Part shown: positions 34,493-44,099 of the stretch, piece by piece
Layout: each line of letters begins with the position of its first letter
Numbering within the stretch: the first letter of the stretch is position 1
DNA from: Dasypus novemcinctus
Lineage: Eukaryota; Chordata; Mammalia; Cingulata; Dasypodidae
DNA length: 64,000 bases
Reading direction: 5' to 3'
NCBI RefSeq assembly: GCF_030445035.2
Contig: NC_080676.1
Span: forward strand, 103,674,933-103,738,932
Translations under genes and position numbers: made by a program
The notes under the pieces: generated by a model
Told to the model about the DNA's origin: nothing
The model's input: only the letters and a program-made list of their open reading frames with translations
Databases searched by the model: none

Positions 34493-36361
34493 GTGGGTAA
34501 TCGAACTGGATGTGTGGAAGAACATTCTCAAATGTTAAAAACCTTATTGAAAGCTAGTGGGGTGCCTGTAAAAAGTTGTGAGTTAAAAGAACTGTTTGCT
34601 TTAATACAAAAGCATTGTGGTTGGTTTCAGCCTCGGGGACATAATGTCTTAAATTTAAAACAGTGGAAATGTGTAACAAAGGCCTTAGAAGAGCATATCA
34701 GAAAGGGGAATCCATTCCTTTATCTGTGAGGACTTTGTGCCAGCAAATTGTTGCCACCTTAGCTCCTTTACAGTCAGATGAAGATGAGGAAGAAGAAATT
34801 ATTCCATTTTCAAAACCCATAGACAAAAAGAAAATGGAGGGTCATTTGAAAGAACTAAATTCTGAACCAAAAGGTGGAGGAAAATCTCCTGGCTTTATGC
34901 CTAATCCCAGTACTAATCCTTTTATAGATAAAAAGACAATTGTCTGCTCTAATGAAATATCCAATCTCCATATATCTCATCCAGGTGCTTATCCTAGCTT
35001 ATATCCAGTCCAACCTACTGCGCCTGATGAGCCGCCACTTATGGCTGCCCCAACCTCAGCCCCTGGAATTTTTTCAGATATGGCAGACACTATACCCTGT
35101 GTTAAAAAAGGCAGTTGTTTCCAACCCCACTCCTCAAACACCCTTGATGTGCTGTTTATTGCAAGGATCTCGACAAGGGGATCTGGAGGCCGTGCAGTTT
35201 TTATCAGCTTTTCCAGTTATATCACAACCAATTCCATCAGATGCTAATAATCCTCAGGGAGGTGCTGAGTTCTATCACAAACCAATACCTTTTAAACTAT
35301 TGAAAGATTTAAAACAGGCTTGTGTGCAATATGGGGTTAATTCTCCATATACGTTTGGCTTAGTTCAGAGCATGGCTCAGGCAGATAGATTGATTCCTTG
35401 GGACTGGGAAATGTTAGCCCGTACTGTTCTTAGCCTTGCTGAATTTCTGCAATTTAAAACTTGGTGGACTGATGAGGCTAATATGACTGCGCGGCGAAAT
35501 GCTAGTCAAGACCCTCTGGTGCTCATATCAGCAGAACAGCTATTGGGAATGGGAGCTTGGGCAGGAGTGGGCAGACAAATGCGGTATAATGATGTAGCAA
35601 TAGTTCAAGTTAGAATGTCCTGCTTAGCAGCTTGGAGAAAAATTTCAGCCCCTGGGAAACCTGTACAATCCTTTGCTAAAGTTATCCAAGGAGTAAATGA
35701 GCCATATGTAAAGTTTTTAGCTAGGCTATCAGATATTATTCAAAAAACTATAGAAATTTCGGATGCTAGAGACTCGATTTTATTAACTCTTGCATTCAGT
35801 CAAGCAAATAGTGAATGCAAAAAAGCTATTAGACCCGTTAAGGCAGCGGGAGAGTTAATACAAGATTATATTAAAGCTTTCCAGGACATAGGTTCCGCCA
35901 CCCACCAGATGGCAATATTAGCTGCAGCAGTAAGGGGCAATCAGAGACCCCAGACTAAAAGAGGAAGTTGTTTTAAATGTGGGAAATCTGGTCATTTTCA
36001 AAGGGATTGCAGAGCAAATTTTGCTCAGCCACAAAATAATGGGGGAGGAAAAACCCCCTCTAAACTGTGCCCTATATGTCAAGAGGGCTTTCATTGGGCT
36101 AATGAATGTAAATCTAGATTTCATAAAAATGGCTCTCCCATTTCACTATCAGGAAACTGCTTTGCGGGCCTAGCTCAAGGCCCTCAGACAAACAATATGA
36201 GCCTACAGGAAAGATACCCAGTCAGCAATGGCCAGCAGCATGCATCCCAGTTTCTGAATAAAGGGCTGCTACTTAAGGGAGCGCTGCTGTTGATTTACCT
36301 TCTACAGAAACTAAACTTATTACTCCTGCTATGGGTATGCAAACTATATTTACAGGTATAA
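34493..36361 (+). pseudogene. gag: Broken gag (matrix, capsid, nucleocapsid)
   Basis: Gag is the structural polyprotein. The expected start is GTG instead of ATG at 34493-34495, before GNRTG, which leaves a glycine where a myristoylated Gly-2 would be. The matrix frame stops at 34727. The matching downstream sequence continues in another frame from about 34.71 kb, and returns to the first frame at about 35.17 kb, so at least two indels break it. The capsid part is well preserved, including the major homology region QGVNEPYVKFLARL. Two CCHC zinc knuckles follow: CFKCGKSGHFQRDC (35969-36010) and CPICQEGFHWANEC (36068-36109). Paired knuckles with this spacing are typical of betaretroviruses. The capsid-nucleocapsid frame is open for over 380 codons, the longest non-collagen frame here. 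Confidence 0.9.
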
Positions 36362-36636
36362 AAGGCCCATTACCTCCTGGAACTGTTGGCTTAATTGTAG
36401 GTATGAGTAGTTTAACTATGAAAAGACTGCTAGTACAAATTGGCATTATAGACAGTGATTATAAGGAAGAAATTAAGGTTATGGTGCAAGCTGTTAATCA
36501 AGTACAAGTTATTTTGGGGCAATGTATAGCTCAATTATTACTCCTGCCCTATTACAAACCATGCATTCTTCCTTCTGCTAGAAATGTTTCGCATATTGGA
36601 GATCAATTGTATAATTTAAATTTGTTAAGGGGGTAG
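36256..36636 (+). pseudogene. Broken dUTPase of the pro frame
   Basis: In the frame one base off gag, SAAVDL near 36279 opens a dUTPase-like stretch. It continues through KGPLPPGTVGLIVGMSSLT and GIIDSDYKEEIKV to AQLLLLPYYK. A dUTPase domain fused upstream of protease is a betaretroviral trait; it removes dUTP during reverse transcription. Two stops lie just upstream of SAAVDL, and the protease that should follow is absent. The frame ends at 36636 after sequence that no longer looks like dUTPase. Confidence 0.85.
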
Positions 36637-37143
36637 AAATGTGATTGGAATGAAAGCAACTTTTGTATTACTCCTCTTGCCTATAATTCATCTGATATAG
36701 AATGGGGAAAAATTAAGAATCATTTGCTAGGTCATAAAAGTAGTATCTTTCTGGAAATAATGGAATTACAAAGAAAAGTATAGAAATGTCTCAAAATCAA
36801 ATTCATGTAACCAATGATAAGGATATTTTCTTGATATGATTTCACATATTACAAAATTTAACCCAGTTAATTGGTGGAAATCACAGCATTTCCTGTCAGC
36901 TTTAGGAATAGGGTTAATCATATTCTGTTGCTCATGATTCTTGCCTGTGCCAGACAGTGCTTTTGAAGAAAATTGCAAAGCGTAACAGCCATAGGACATG
37001 CGAATAATCTGGTGCTAGCAAAAGCACTTCAATAATTTCCCCAAGTTGAAGAGCTTGGCTGGTAGTCAATGATGGGTAAGACTCTCAGAGAAGGGCAACC
37101 TAAGACAGGCACAGTCACCTCGACAAAAACAAAAAGATTGAGA
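36560..37143 (+). pseudogene. Env-like C-terminal scrap and region before 3' LTR
   Basis: After the dUTPase the frames give short pieces such as CDWNESNFCITP, and then NPVNWW followed by a hydrophobic LSALGIGLIIF around 36861-36930. This resembles the end of a class II Env transmembrane subunit, with stops and shifts. A degenerate purine-rich stretch precedes the LTR at about 37122-37143. The identification is by general pattern only. If right, the internal deletion joins the dUTPase to the env end at about 36.56-36.64 kb. Confidence 0.5.
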
Positions 37144-37544
37144 TGTTGGAAACTGAGGCACAGTGGCCTCTCAAGGAGAGATGTGCTGTCTCCATGGCTA
37201 TGCTTGCAATCTAAGGAATATGGTAATTAAGAGTTCCCAGCAAACAGGATGAAGCTGTGAAAGGCTAAAAGAGAAGATGAGCAGATAACATTTCTGTAGT
37301 AAATAGAACACTTAAACTTTGTACCTGGAGATAAGATTTTTTTAATTCCTTAGACTATGAGTAATGTTGATGGTTAACTTAGACTATGAGTAATGTTGAT
37401 GGTTAACCCTTGTGAACAATAAAATTGTCTGAGGAGTCATTACTCGCAGACCCCCTGATCCCAGCTCTCTTGTTCTTTCTCTTTGTTTCCTTCTCCCTTT
37501 TCTTTCTTTCATTCCTGATACCCTTTGGGTCCAAATCTCCAGCA
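37144..37544 (+). mobile_element. Provirus 3' LTR, 401 bp, without TATA box
   Basis: It is collinear with the 5' LTR except in late U3. There a 29-bp unit (37351-37379) is repeated at once (37380-37407), and the 45 bases that carry the TATA box in the 5' LTR (34106-34150) are missing. AATAAA is retained downstream. The purine changes elsewhere are scattered. Confidence 0.92.
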
Positions 37545-37689
37545 GCCAAGTCCTGAAAGGGAAGGAGGAAGACCCTGAGACTTAGATGGGGATTTGAAAT
37601 TGGAATGATCAATGATTTTACTAACCGTCTTGATTTGCTTGAGCTTCTATGTTATCCATGGAATTATAAAGAAGAAATGGAGGTTAACT

Positions 37690-38095
37690 GAAGCAGACTG
37701 ACATACCAATAATCCTTTGCAGTGCTGATACAAACCCTGCCCCAGCCTAGGAGGAAGAACTGTGACAAAGAGTTCGTGTTGACACCAGTAAAATCTGCTG
37801 TCTTCATCTTACATAAATATCCTTCTTGCTAATTAACCAACTGGGCCTTAAGGACACCCTGCCCAATGAGCCCTTGTAGCCCCATGTAGTAACCATAAAT
37901 CGTGTCCCTTTTATCCCTCCCCATTCCCTTTGTTTCAAACAACCATATAAGCTCCTTCCTTAGCTCATCCCTTCAAGCAGACACCTCCTTTAGAGCAGTT
38001 TCTGCATTAATGCAACTTTAGCTCATTAAACTTGCTCTGCACCCTTTCTTTTAAAGCCTGTTTATTTTATTTTCAGCACAACAGGGATATTTAGA
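37690..38095 (+). mobile_element. Possible class I-type solo LTR
   Basis: A stretch with 'gtttcaaacaaccatataag' (TATA-like) and then 'gctcattaaacttgctctgc' (ATTAAA poly(A) signal) has the layout of a gammaretrovirus-like LTR. I could not find matching terminal dinucleotides plus a target duplication, so borders and identity are uncertain. Confidence 0.35.
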
Positions 38096-38365
38096 TAGAT
38101 GTGCTTGAGATCCTTGAACTGGCAGATTCCTGAATACTCTGAGCTGGCAGAATTGCCCCCTTCCCCCTTTCAGGAGGCAAGCAGCTTGCTATTAACCTGG
38201 TGGCCTCAGTCGGTTTGTCTCATAAGGTGATGCTTGTGTCCTTTAAGGTTCTATTCCCTCCCTTCCCTCATTGCTTCACCAATAACTAGGGTTAGATCTC
38301 AGCATAATCCAAGTGGAAAGTACAATCTCTATTACTGTAGAAATCCAATTACAAGAAAAGCTATC

Positions 38366-38437
38366 CATTAATATATGTCAGTAGAAACTAAAAATTCCAT
38401 ACATTAATATATGTCAATAGAAACTAAAAGTTCCATA
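38366..38437 (+). repeat. Tandem duplication, 2 x 36 bp
   Basis: Units 38366-38401 and 38402-38437 begin CATTAATATATGTCA and differ at two positions. Confidence 0.9.
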
Positions 38438-38439
38438 AA

Positions 38440-39230
38440 GAAATGGACCTTGAGGGTATTAGACCAGTGGTCTGTACCAAATATAAAGTTGCATTTGGGA
38501 AAGATTATTAGTATAGGGATACTATACTGTGGCTGATGACTTAATGTCCTAGCAATCATTAATATGCTATTGGCATAGCAACGTGAACCTTGGACATCAT
38601 AGTGATCTATTATAGACTTCCTTGGAAGATTATTAAGGAGAGAGTGATGGACTTGTTAAAAGGGGTTATGCAAAATCAGAGAACCCATCAACTGACTGTG
38701 TTTCCTGGGAGGACCCAGCAGACACTCCTTTCACTAAAGCAATAAGATTACAATAGTGAGGGGCACTGACTTGAGAGACTCATTGATGACTGTCTGCGGG
38801 GCAGGGATGACAGTAGGAGATGCTCTAGTGTCAATGGGCATGATAAAATTCCATAACAGCAAGGGTCGGATGTCAGCACTTAACCAGCAGAAGCAAAATG
38901 AATATAATTATCAACAGGTATCCTTCACATACAGGAAGGAGCTTGTGGTGTTCCACAGACTATGGAGTTCCTAGGGGCAAGATAGATAGGAAGCTAATGA
39001 GTGTATTGCTTGATTTATATAACAAAATAATAATAATAATAAAAAAACACTAGTGAACAGAAGACTGACGTCAGCTGCCAAATGGAAAAGCATGGTCTGT
39101 TTCCAGGTATGAACTAGTACTCAAATGTGGAGCCCATTAATTAAAGAGAATCTAGTTCCCATTGAGGAAGTTCCCTGCAACACCACAAGTATAAATAAGT
39201 CTTCTCCCAAACCTTTTCCAAAGGGACTGC
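38440..39230 (+). mobile_element. MaLR/ERVL internal-type sequence
   Basis: Text such as 'gacactcctttcactaaagc', 'tgagtgtattgcttgattta' and 'cagctgccaaatggaaaagc' resembles internal sequence of MaLR/ERVL elements, and it runs straight into an MLT1-like LTR. No intact frame remains. Confidence 0.5.
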
Positions 39231-39475
39231 TATATGTTGAATTGTGTCCCCATAAAACTACATTAAAGTCCTAACTCCCAGTGCCTTAGAATGTGACCTT
39301 ATTTGGAAATAGACTCTATTTAGTTAAGGTGAGCCCAAACTGGATTGGGGTGTGCTCTTATCCAATATAACTGATGTCCTTTAAGGAGAGGGAAATTCAG
39401 ACGCATAGGTAGACACAAGACATCTCGTCTTTTTCCCCACAAGGCCTAGTGAAGTTAGGAGGATGAATTAAAATT
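39231..39475 (+). mobile_element. MLT1-like LTR, 5' half
   Basis: 'tatatgttgaattgtgtccc', 'aatgtgaccttatttggaaa' and 'tgtgctcttatccaatataa' are the diagnostic 5' half of MLT1 (MaLR) LTRs. The 3' half is lost or too decayed to follow. Confidence 0.75.
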
Positions 39476-39526
39476 TACTTTCGTTTAGCCCTTATCTTGA
39501 GTATGTATTTCTGTAAATAATTAGCC

Positions 39527-39834
39527 ACGCAGGGGTGTCCCCGCGTAGAGAAGCCCCACGCGCAAGAAGTGCGCCCCATAAGGAGAGCTGCCCAGCGCGA
39601 AAGAAAGTGCAGCCTGCCCAGGAATGGCACCGCACACACGGAGAGCTGACACAGCAAGATGACACAACAAAAAGAAACACAGATTCCCATGCCTCTGACA
39701 ATAGCAGAAGCAGACGCAGCAGACGCAGCAAATAGACACAGAGAACAGACAACCAGATTGGGGGTGGGGGGAGGGGAAGGGGAGAGAAATAAATAAATAA
39801 ATAAATAAATAAATCTATCTTAAAAAAAAAAAAG
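39527..39834 (+). mobile_element. 5'-truncated DAS-type SINE
   Basis: It starts inside the family body at 'acgcaggggtgtcccc', so it lacks the tRNA head with boxes A and B. It runs through 'aaagaaagtgcagcctgccc' to an (AAAT)n tail at 39787-39814. The duplication AATTAGCC at 39519-39526 and 39835-39842 shows it inserted already truncated. Confidence 0.85.
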
Positions 39835-39842
39835 AATTAGCC

Positions 39843-40436
39843 ATTTAGAAGAAGAAAAACCTGATCTTTAACTTTACCTTTGGAACAAGAAAATTGACAT
39901 AGAGATTGTATGTCTGGGCTTGAAGAAGAAAGGAAACCCAATCACTCTACTTTGCACTTTGTGGTTACTAACTGAAGTCTGAATGAGCTTAGAAAGGACA
40001 AGTAGCCAGGTCTTAAGATCCCTAGAAGTAACATCCAAAAGTACAGGAGGAGTGGTAAGTGACAGCTCACATAGTGGTCTGCAGAGACTTTTTTGGCAGA
40101 GGCTGGGAGTCATGGTTTCTGCATATAAGGGTGCTGCTTAGAGTCCCCACCCATTGGTGCACACTGAACTCAATGCAGGGGTAAGGGAGGCTGTTGGAGC
40201 TTATTTGCAAATACCTTCTACATCATTATGGGTCATGCCAATTGTAGGTTGTTTTCCCTTTTGTTTTTAAGCCAGGCTGCCCTCATATCTCCTAATGGAT
40301 GGAATGTCACCATGGCATCGGTCAATTGTAGTTTTCTGGAAGCTGGTGCTCTTTCTTCACAACTTAATGTCCTGAACCCTCACTGACATTTGTTTGCTTC
40401 TTGGATACCTGAGAGCCTTTTTAATATCTTAACCTC
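39843..40436. other. Intergenic, unassigned sequence
   Basis: Unique DNA. No gene or confident repeat. Confidence 0.5.
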
Positions 40437-40675
40437 AAAGTAGTATAGTGCAATGGCTACGAGCATGGACTATGAAGTCAGATACCTGGGTTAAAACCCT
40501 GGTTTTGACAATTATTAGCTCTTGAACAGGTATGTATGCCCCAGTGTCTTCATCTGTAGAATGGAGCTACTAATGGAGTTGTAAGAAACAAACAAGTTAA
40601 TACATAAAAACACTGAAAGTAGTTTCTGGTGCATGGTTTCCACCCAATAAGTGTCAATTATTACTCTATCACCCT
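40437..40675 (+). mobile_element. MIR SINE, near complete
   Basis: 'gtgcaatggctacgagcatg', 'agtcagatacctgggttaaa' and 'gtgtcttcatctgtagaatg' lie in MIR order. Confidence 0.75.
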
Positions 40676-40689
40676 TCCAGACAACTGTA

Positions 40690-40855
40690 GAAGATAGTGA
40701 CTATTAACATTTACTAATAAAAGGTGTGACAACTGAATTTAGAGAGGTTAAGTAACTGCTCTATTACACATGTGGTAAAATGGAGGAACTGAGATTTGTT
40801 CTCTGGCAGTCTAATCCCAGATCTCTCTCCTAACCTTTTCTACATTAGTAATTCC
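40690..40855 (-). mobile_element. MIR SINE
   Basis: Antisense MIR: 'tttagagaggttaagtaact', 'ggaggaactgagatttgtt', ending 'tctctcctaacc'. It lies head to head with the MIR at 40437. Confidence 0.65.
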
Positions 40856-41035
40856 AGTTTAGCAGAACAAATAAGAAGAGTAGCCTCATCTTTGGTGAGG
40901 AAAGACAACTATTAATAATAATAGGTAATTGGCAAATTATAAACATTCTATCAGCTTTCTCCATTATGTGTCTCATCCCATGAATGAAGAGCAGATGTGC
41001 AAATTGCTGCCAGCCAATCACTTGTCAAATGGGAA

Positions 41036-41373
41036 CTTCTGTGTCTGCTTTCATTCTTGTCATGCAGCACCAGGAAACTGTGTGGCTTTTTTTGTTGTGT
41101 CATCTTGCTACATCAGCTCTCTGTGTGTGCAGTGCCACTCCTGGGCGGGCTGTGCTTTTTTTCACATGGGGTGGCTCTCCTTGCAGGGCGCACTCCTTGC
41201 GTGTGGGGCACCCCTACACGGGGGCCAGCCCCTGTGTGGCACAGCACTCCTTGTGGGCAGCAGCACTGTGAGTGGGCCAGCTGACCACAAGGGTCAGAAG
41301 GCCCTGGGTATTGAACTTGGGACCTCCATATGGTAGGTGGACACTCTATCAGTTGAGCCACAACTGCTTCCCA
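41036..41373 (-). mobile_element. DAS-type SINE, tail lost
   Basis: Antisense DAS. The head end is at 41373 ('caactgcttccc'), box B reads 'ttgaacttgggacctcc', and the body extends to 'ctgtgtctgctttcattc'. No A-tail remains at the left border. It shows many changes from the family, so it is an older copy. Confidence 0.85.
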
Positions 41374-42214
41374 CAAATTTAGTTTTGACAAGGAAAGAAA
41401 TAATCAGAAATGCTGTGTAACTCTCTGCTAAAAAATATGACCTTATATATTCCTTAGATATTTTTTCTTCTTTATGATGTAGAATGAGCATGAACATTTG
41501 CATTTTTAAGGGTTACAAGGACAGTTAAGGAGAAAAACCTTTCCAAAAAAAAATAGTAAAACATGATTGATTTGGACTCTGTGTTGATTCTGTGTATTTG
41601 GAATTCTTTGTAATTCCACTTGATCTGGGGTAATGTGTTCCATTGCTGTGTCTTTGATAAAAGGATTTGTTAAATAAGTAAATAAATAAAGGAAGAAATT
41701 TTAAAGCAATTTAATAATTTTTGCCTGGAAATAGTACTTCTCACTTTTAAGTCAGAATTTTTTTCTCCATCATGTTATAATAGACCACCTGGTCTCTCCC
41801 CAGTTTCATGGTCCCAAAACTTTTCCTCTTCCTGCCAAATGCACACCTAGGTCCCAGGCGTCTCCCACTATCAGGTCAACAAGTCTATAATATAAACTAG
41901 TTATCATCCCCCTTTTTCCTCCCTGGAACAGGGTCTGCTAGTGTACTACCCAGGTCAGTCAGCGGCACCACCCCTGACTTGCAAGTTTATCAGTGGGAAG
42001 AAGCCACTTTTGGGTTATCGTTTTCTTCTTTCTCATAAGGCCATTCTGGCATTATCCCCAAGTTCAGCTCAGTCTTTCAGCTTATTTCCTTCAATTGTCA
42101 ATTCTTCTTCATTTCAATTCCTAGTTTCTGAAATAGTTCCATTCTTATGTAGTTCAGTTGTGACAATTGTGAACCTATCTGCATCTCACCTGTGTCACTG
42201 ATTTAGACCTTTCA
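41374..42214. other. Intergenic, unassigned sequence
   Basis: No gene or confident repeat, apart from a short AAAT tract near 41670. Confidence 0.5.
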
Positions 42215-42480
42215 TAATCAACCCATCATCCCATTTCTGGATTAGTGCTGTTCTGGTCTCCTCATTGGTTTTACTACTTATATCTTCCCTTCTCTGGGTC
42301 TTCCTAGAATCATCAAAATAATTTTTCTAAATTACCTTTTTATATCACTTCCCTGCTTAAGGACCTATAATTCTTACTGCATATTAGATACAATTAAATC
42401 TCTCTTACCTATGTGTAAAGCTCTGCATCACTTGATCCTCCTTTAATGATGAAATCTGTTGCCTTTAGTAGTGCTTGAAT
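42215..42480 (+). mobile_element. L2 LINE fragment
   Basis: L2-like order: 'tctggattagtgctgttctg', 'tatcacttccctgcttaagg' and 'gtgtaaagctctgcatcac'. Further L2 traces may reach 42.8 kb. Confidence 0.5.
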
Positions 42481-44099
42481 AGAGCCTCTGATCTAGTTAG
42501 GCCCTTTCCCTGACCTCAGCCTCCTTTCCTCTCTCCATCCCCATCCAGGATACACACACACAAACACACTGACACACACAGTCTTCTCCCTCTCTATTAG
42601 AGGAGGAGAAGTGGAGAGATGATTTTTCTTGGGGTGCCCTCCCTTGTGCTCCCTTATGCTCCATCCATCCAAATTCTACATTTCTTTAAAAATCATTTTC
42701 TCACCAAAAACCTACCTGAAATTGCTTTAACCATATGAGCCTCTTCATCATCTTGGAATCCCAAATTATCTTGGAAGGAAGTTTGCCTGTTTGCCTGCCC
42801 TTCAGTCCAAGGTGCTGTGTTTGTATCCTTCACATTGCTTACTAGTGTCAAGCCTAATGTAGGGGCCAAGAGTGCTACCTTGTTTTCGTTTTGTTTCAAT
42901 ATAAAGTGATATTATGGACTATTTTAATTAAAATATATAGTTTGAGCAATAGAGATATCATAGTTTCACTTTATAGTGAAATATTTAGTTTCATTTATCA
43001 TGGTGATGGATTTGCCCTTCTTGTCCAGCATTCTGAATGCCAGCTATTTATTCCTCTCTGTTACTTTCGTGACCAACAATTTATGTCAACAAGATGATTG
43101 GTCCATGTTATAGCAGTGTCTTTGGACAAGGAGTGAAATAGAGCCAATTGGGATGTATGGGAAGGGAAGCTGTGGTTTTGAACTTTCAACCTTATGTTCT
43201 AAAGAAGTAAGCTAACCTGCCACAGATGAGTGCTACATACTTGCTTGTGCAGGATTTGAACAATCCTATTTATAGTATTCTAGATGTGATAAGCTGTGAT
43301 CATTCTGGGCTTGACTATTCATCACAAAGGAATTCTTTCCTTATCAGCAATGCTTATTAAGCCCTTTAGTTTCTTGAAATAGGTCTGTTTCTGCTCTCTA
43401 GCTCTGCTCACTACTGCCTGCCCTCAAATTAGTTGGCTTTTGTGTGGCAAAGTGAAATGCAATGAAATATTTGGAGATTGGTTTCTTGTGGGAAAAGAGA
43501 GGTCTGTGGCAGCTTTTTTTCTTTTATGATGGATATGACAGAGGCAGCTAATTGTCCTGTAATGTCTGTTTTTGCCTTTCTTCCCCATCAGTAGAACTCT
43601 TGAGTTTTAGGTGGGCATGTGGTTACCCAGAGTATATGTTCAATTTTTCACACTCCCTTGAAACTCACTGTGGCAATGTGGCTAAATTTAGAGCAATAGG
43701 ATATAGGAAGAAATGATCTAAGCAATGTCTGGGTTAAGTCCTTAAAGGCAAAGACCAGTCCTTCCCCTTTCTGCCTTTTTCATCTTCCTGCTGGCTGGAA
43801 GGTGACTCTGGTGACAAGTAATGCTGGACTGTTTCGATGAGGGCAACATTCTAGGGGATAAAGAGCAATAAGATAGAAGGAACCAAGACTCTGGCTGAAA
43901 CTGCCCTATGAGCCCTGCATGGCTAATGCTCAGAACTGTTGTTCCAAAGAGAAATAATTGTCCTGTTTAAGCTATTGTTATTTTAGGTCTCTATTTGAGC
44001 AGCTAATTAATAGAGTGGAGGATAGACAAATTATGAGGTTCAAATAGTGTTAGCTGAGTGATATAAACAAGATAAGAAACATTCTTTTTAAAGATATTT
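42481..44099. other. Intergenic region 3' of COL8A1
   Basis: A short CA-rich tract lies near 42550-42580. I see no gene. The end of the COL8A1 transcript could lie in this stretch or just right of it. Confidence 0.45.

Larger units (their letters stand above)
33864..37550 (+). mobile_element. Deleted class II (betaretrovirus-like) provirus
   Basis: Two similar LTRs (33870-34290 and 37144-37544) face the same way and are flanked by an exact 6-bp duplication GCCAAG (33864-33869, 37545-37550), the size expected of betaretrovirus-like integrases. Internal order is primer binding site, leader with short tandem repeats, gag, dUTPase, an env-like scrap and 3' LTR. Protease, reverse transcriptase, integrase and most of env are gone, and the remaining frames have stops and shifts. 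My hand alignment of the LTRs finds about 14 substitutions in roughly 370 comparable positions, near 4%. The insertion is therefore ancient but well after the mammalian radiation and probably restricted to this lineage. It cannot make virus. Confidence 0.9.
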
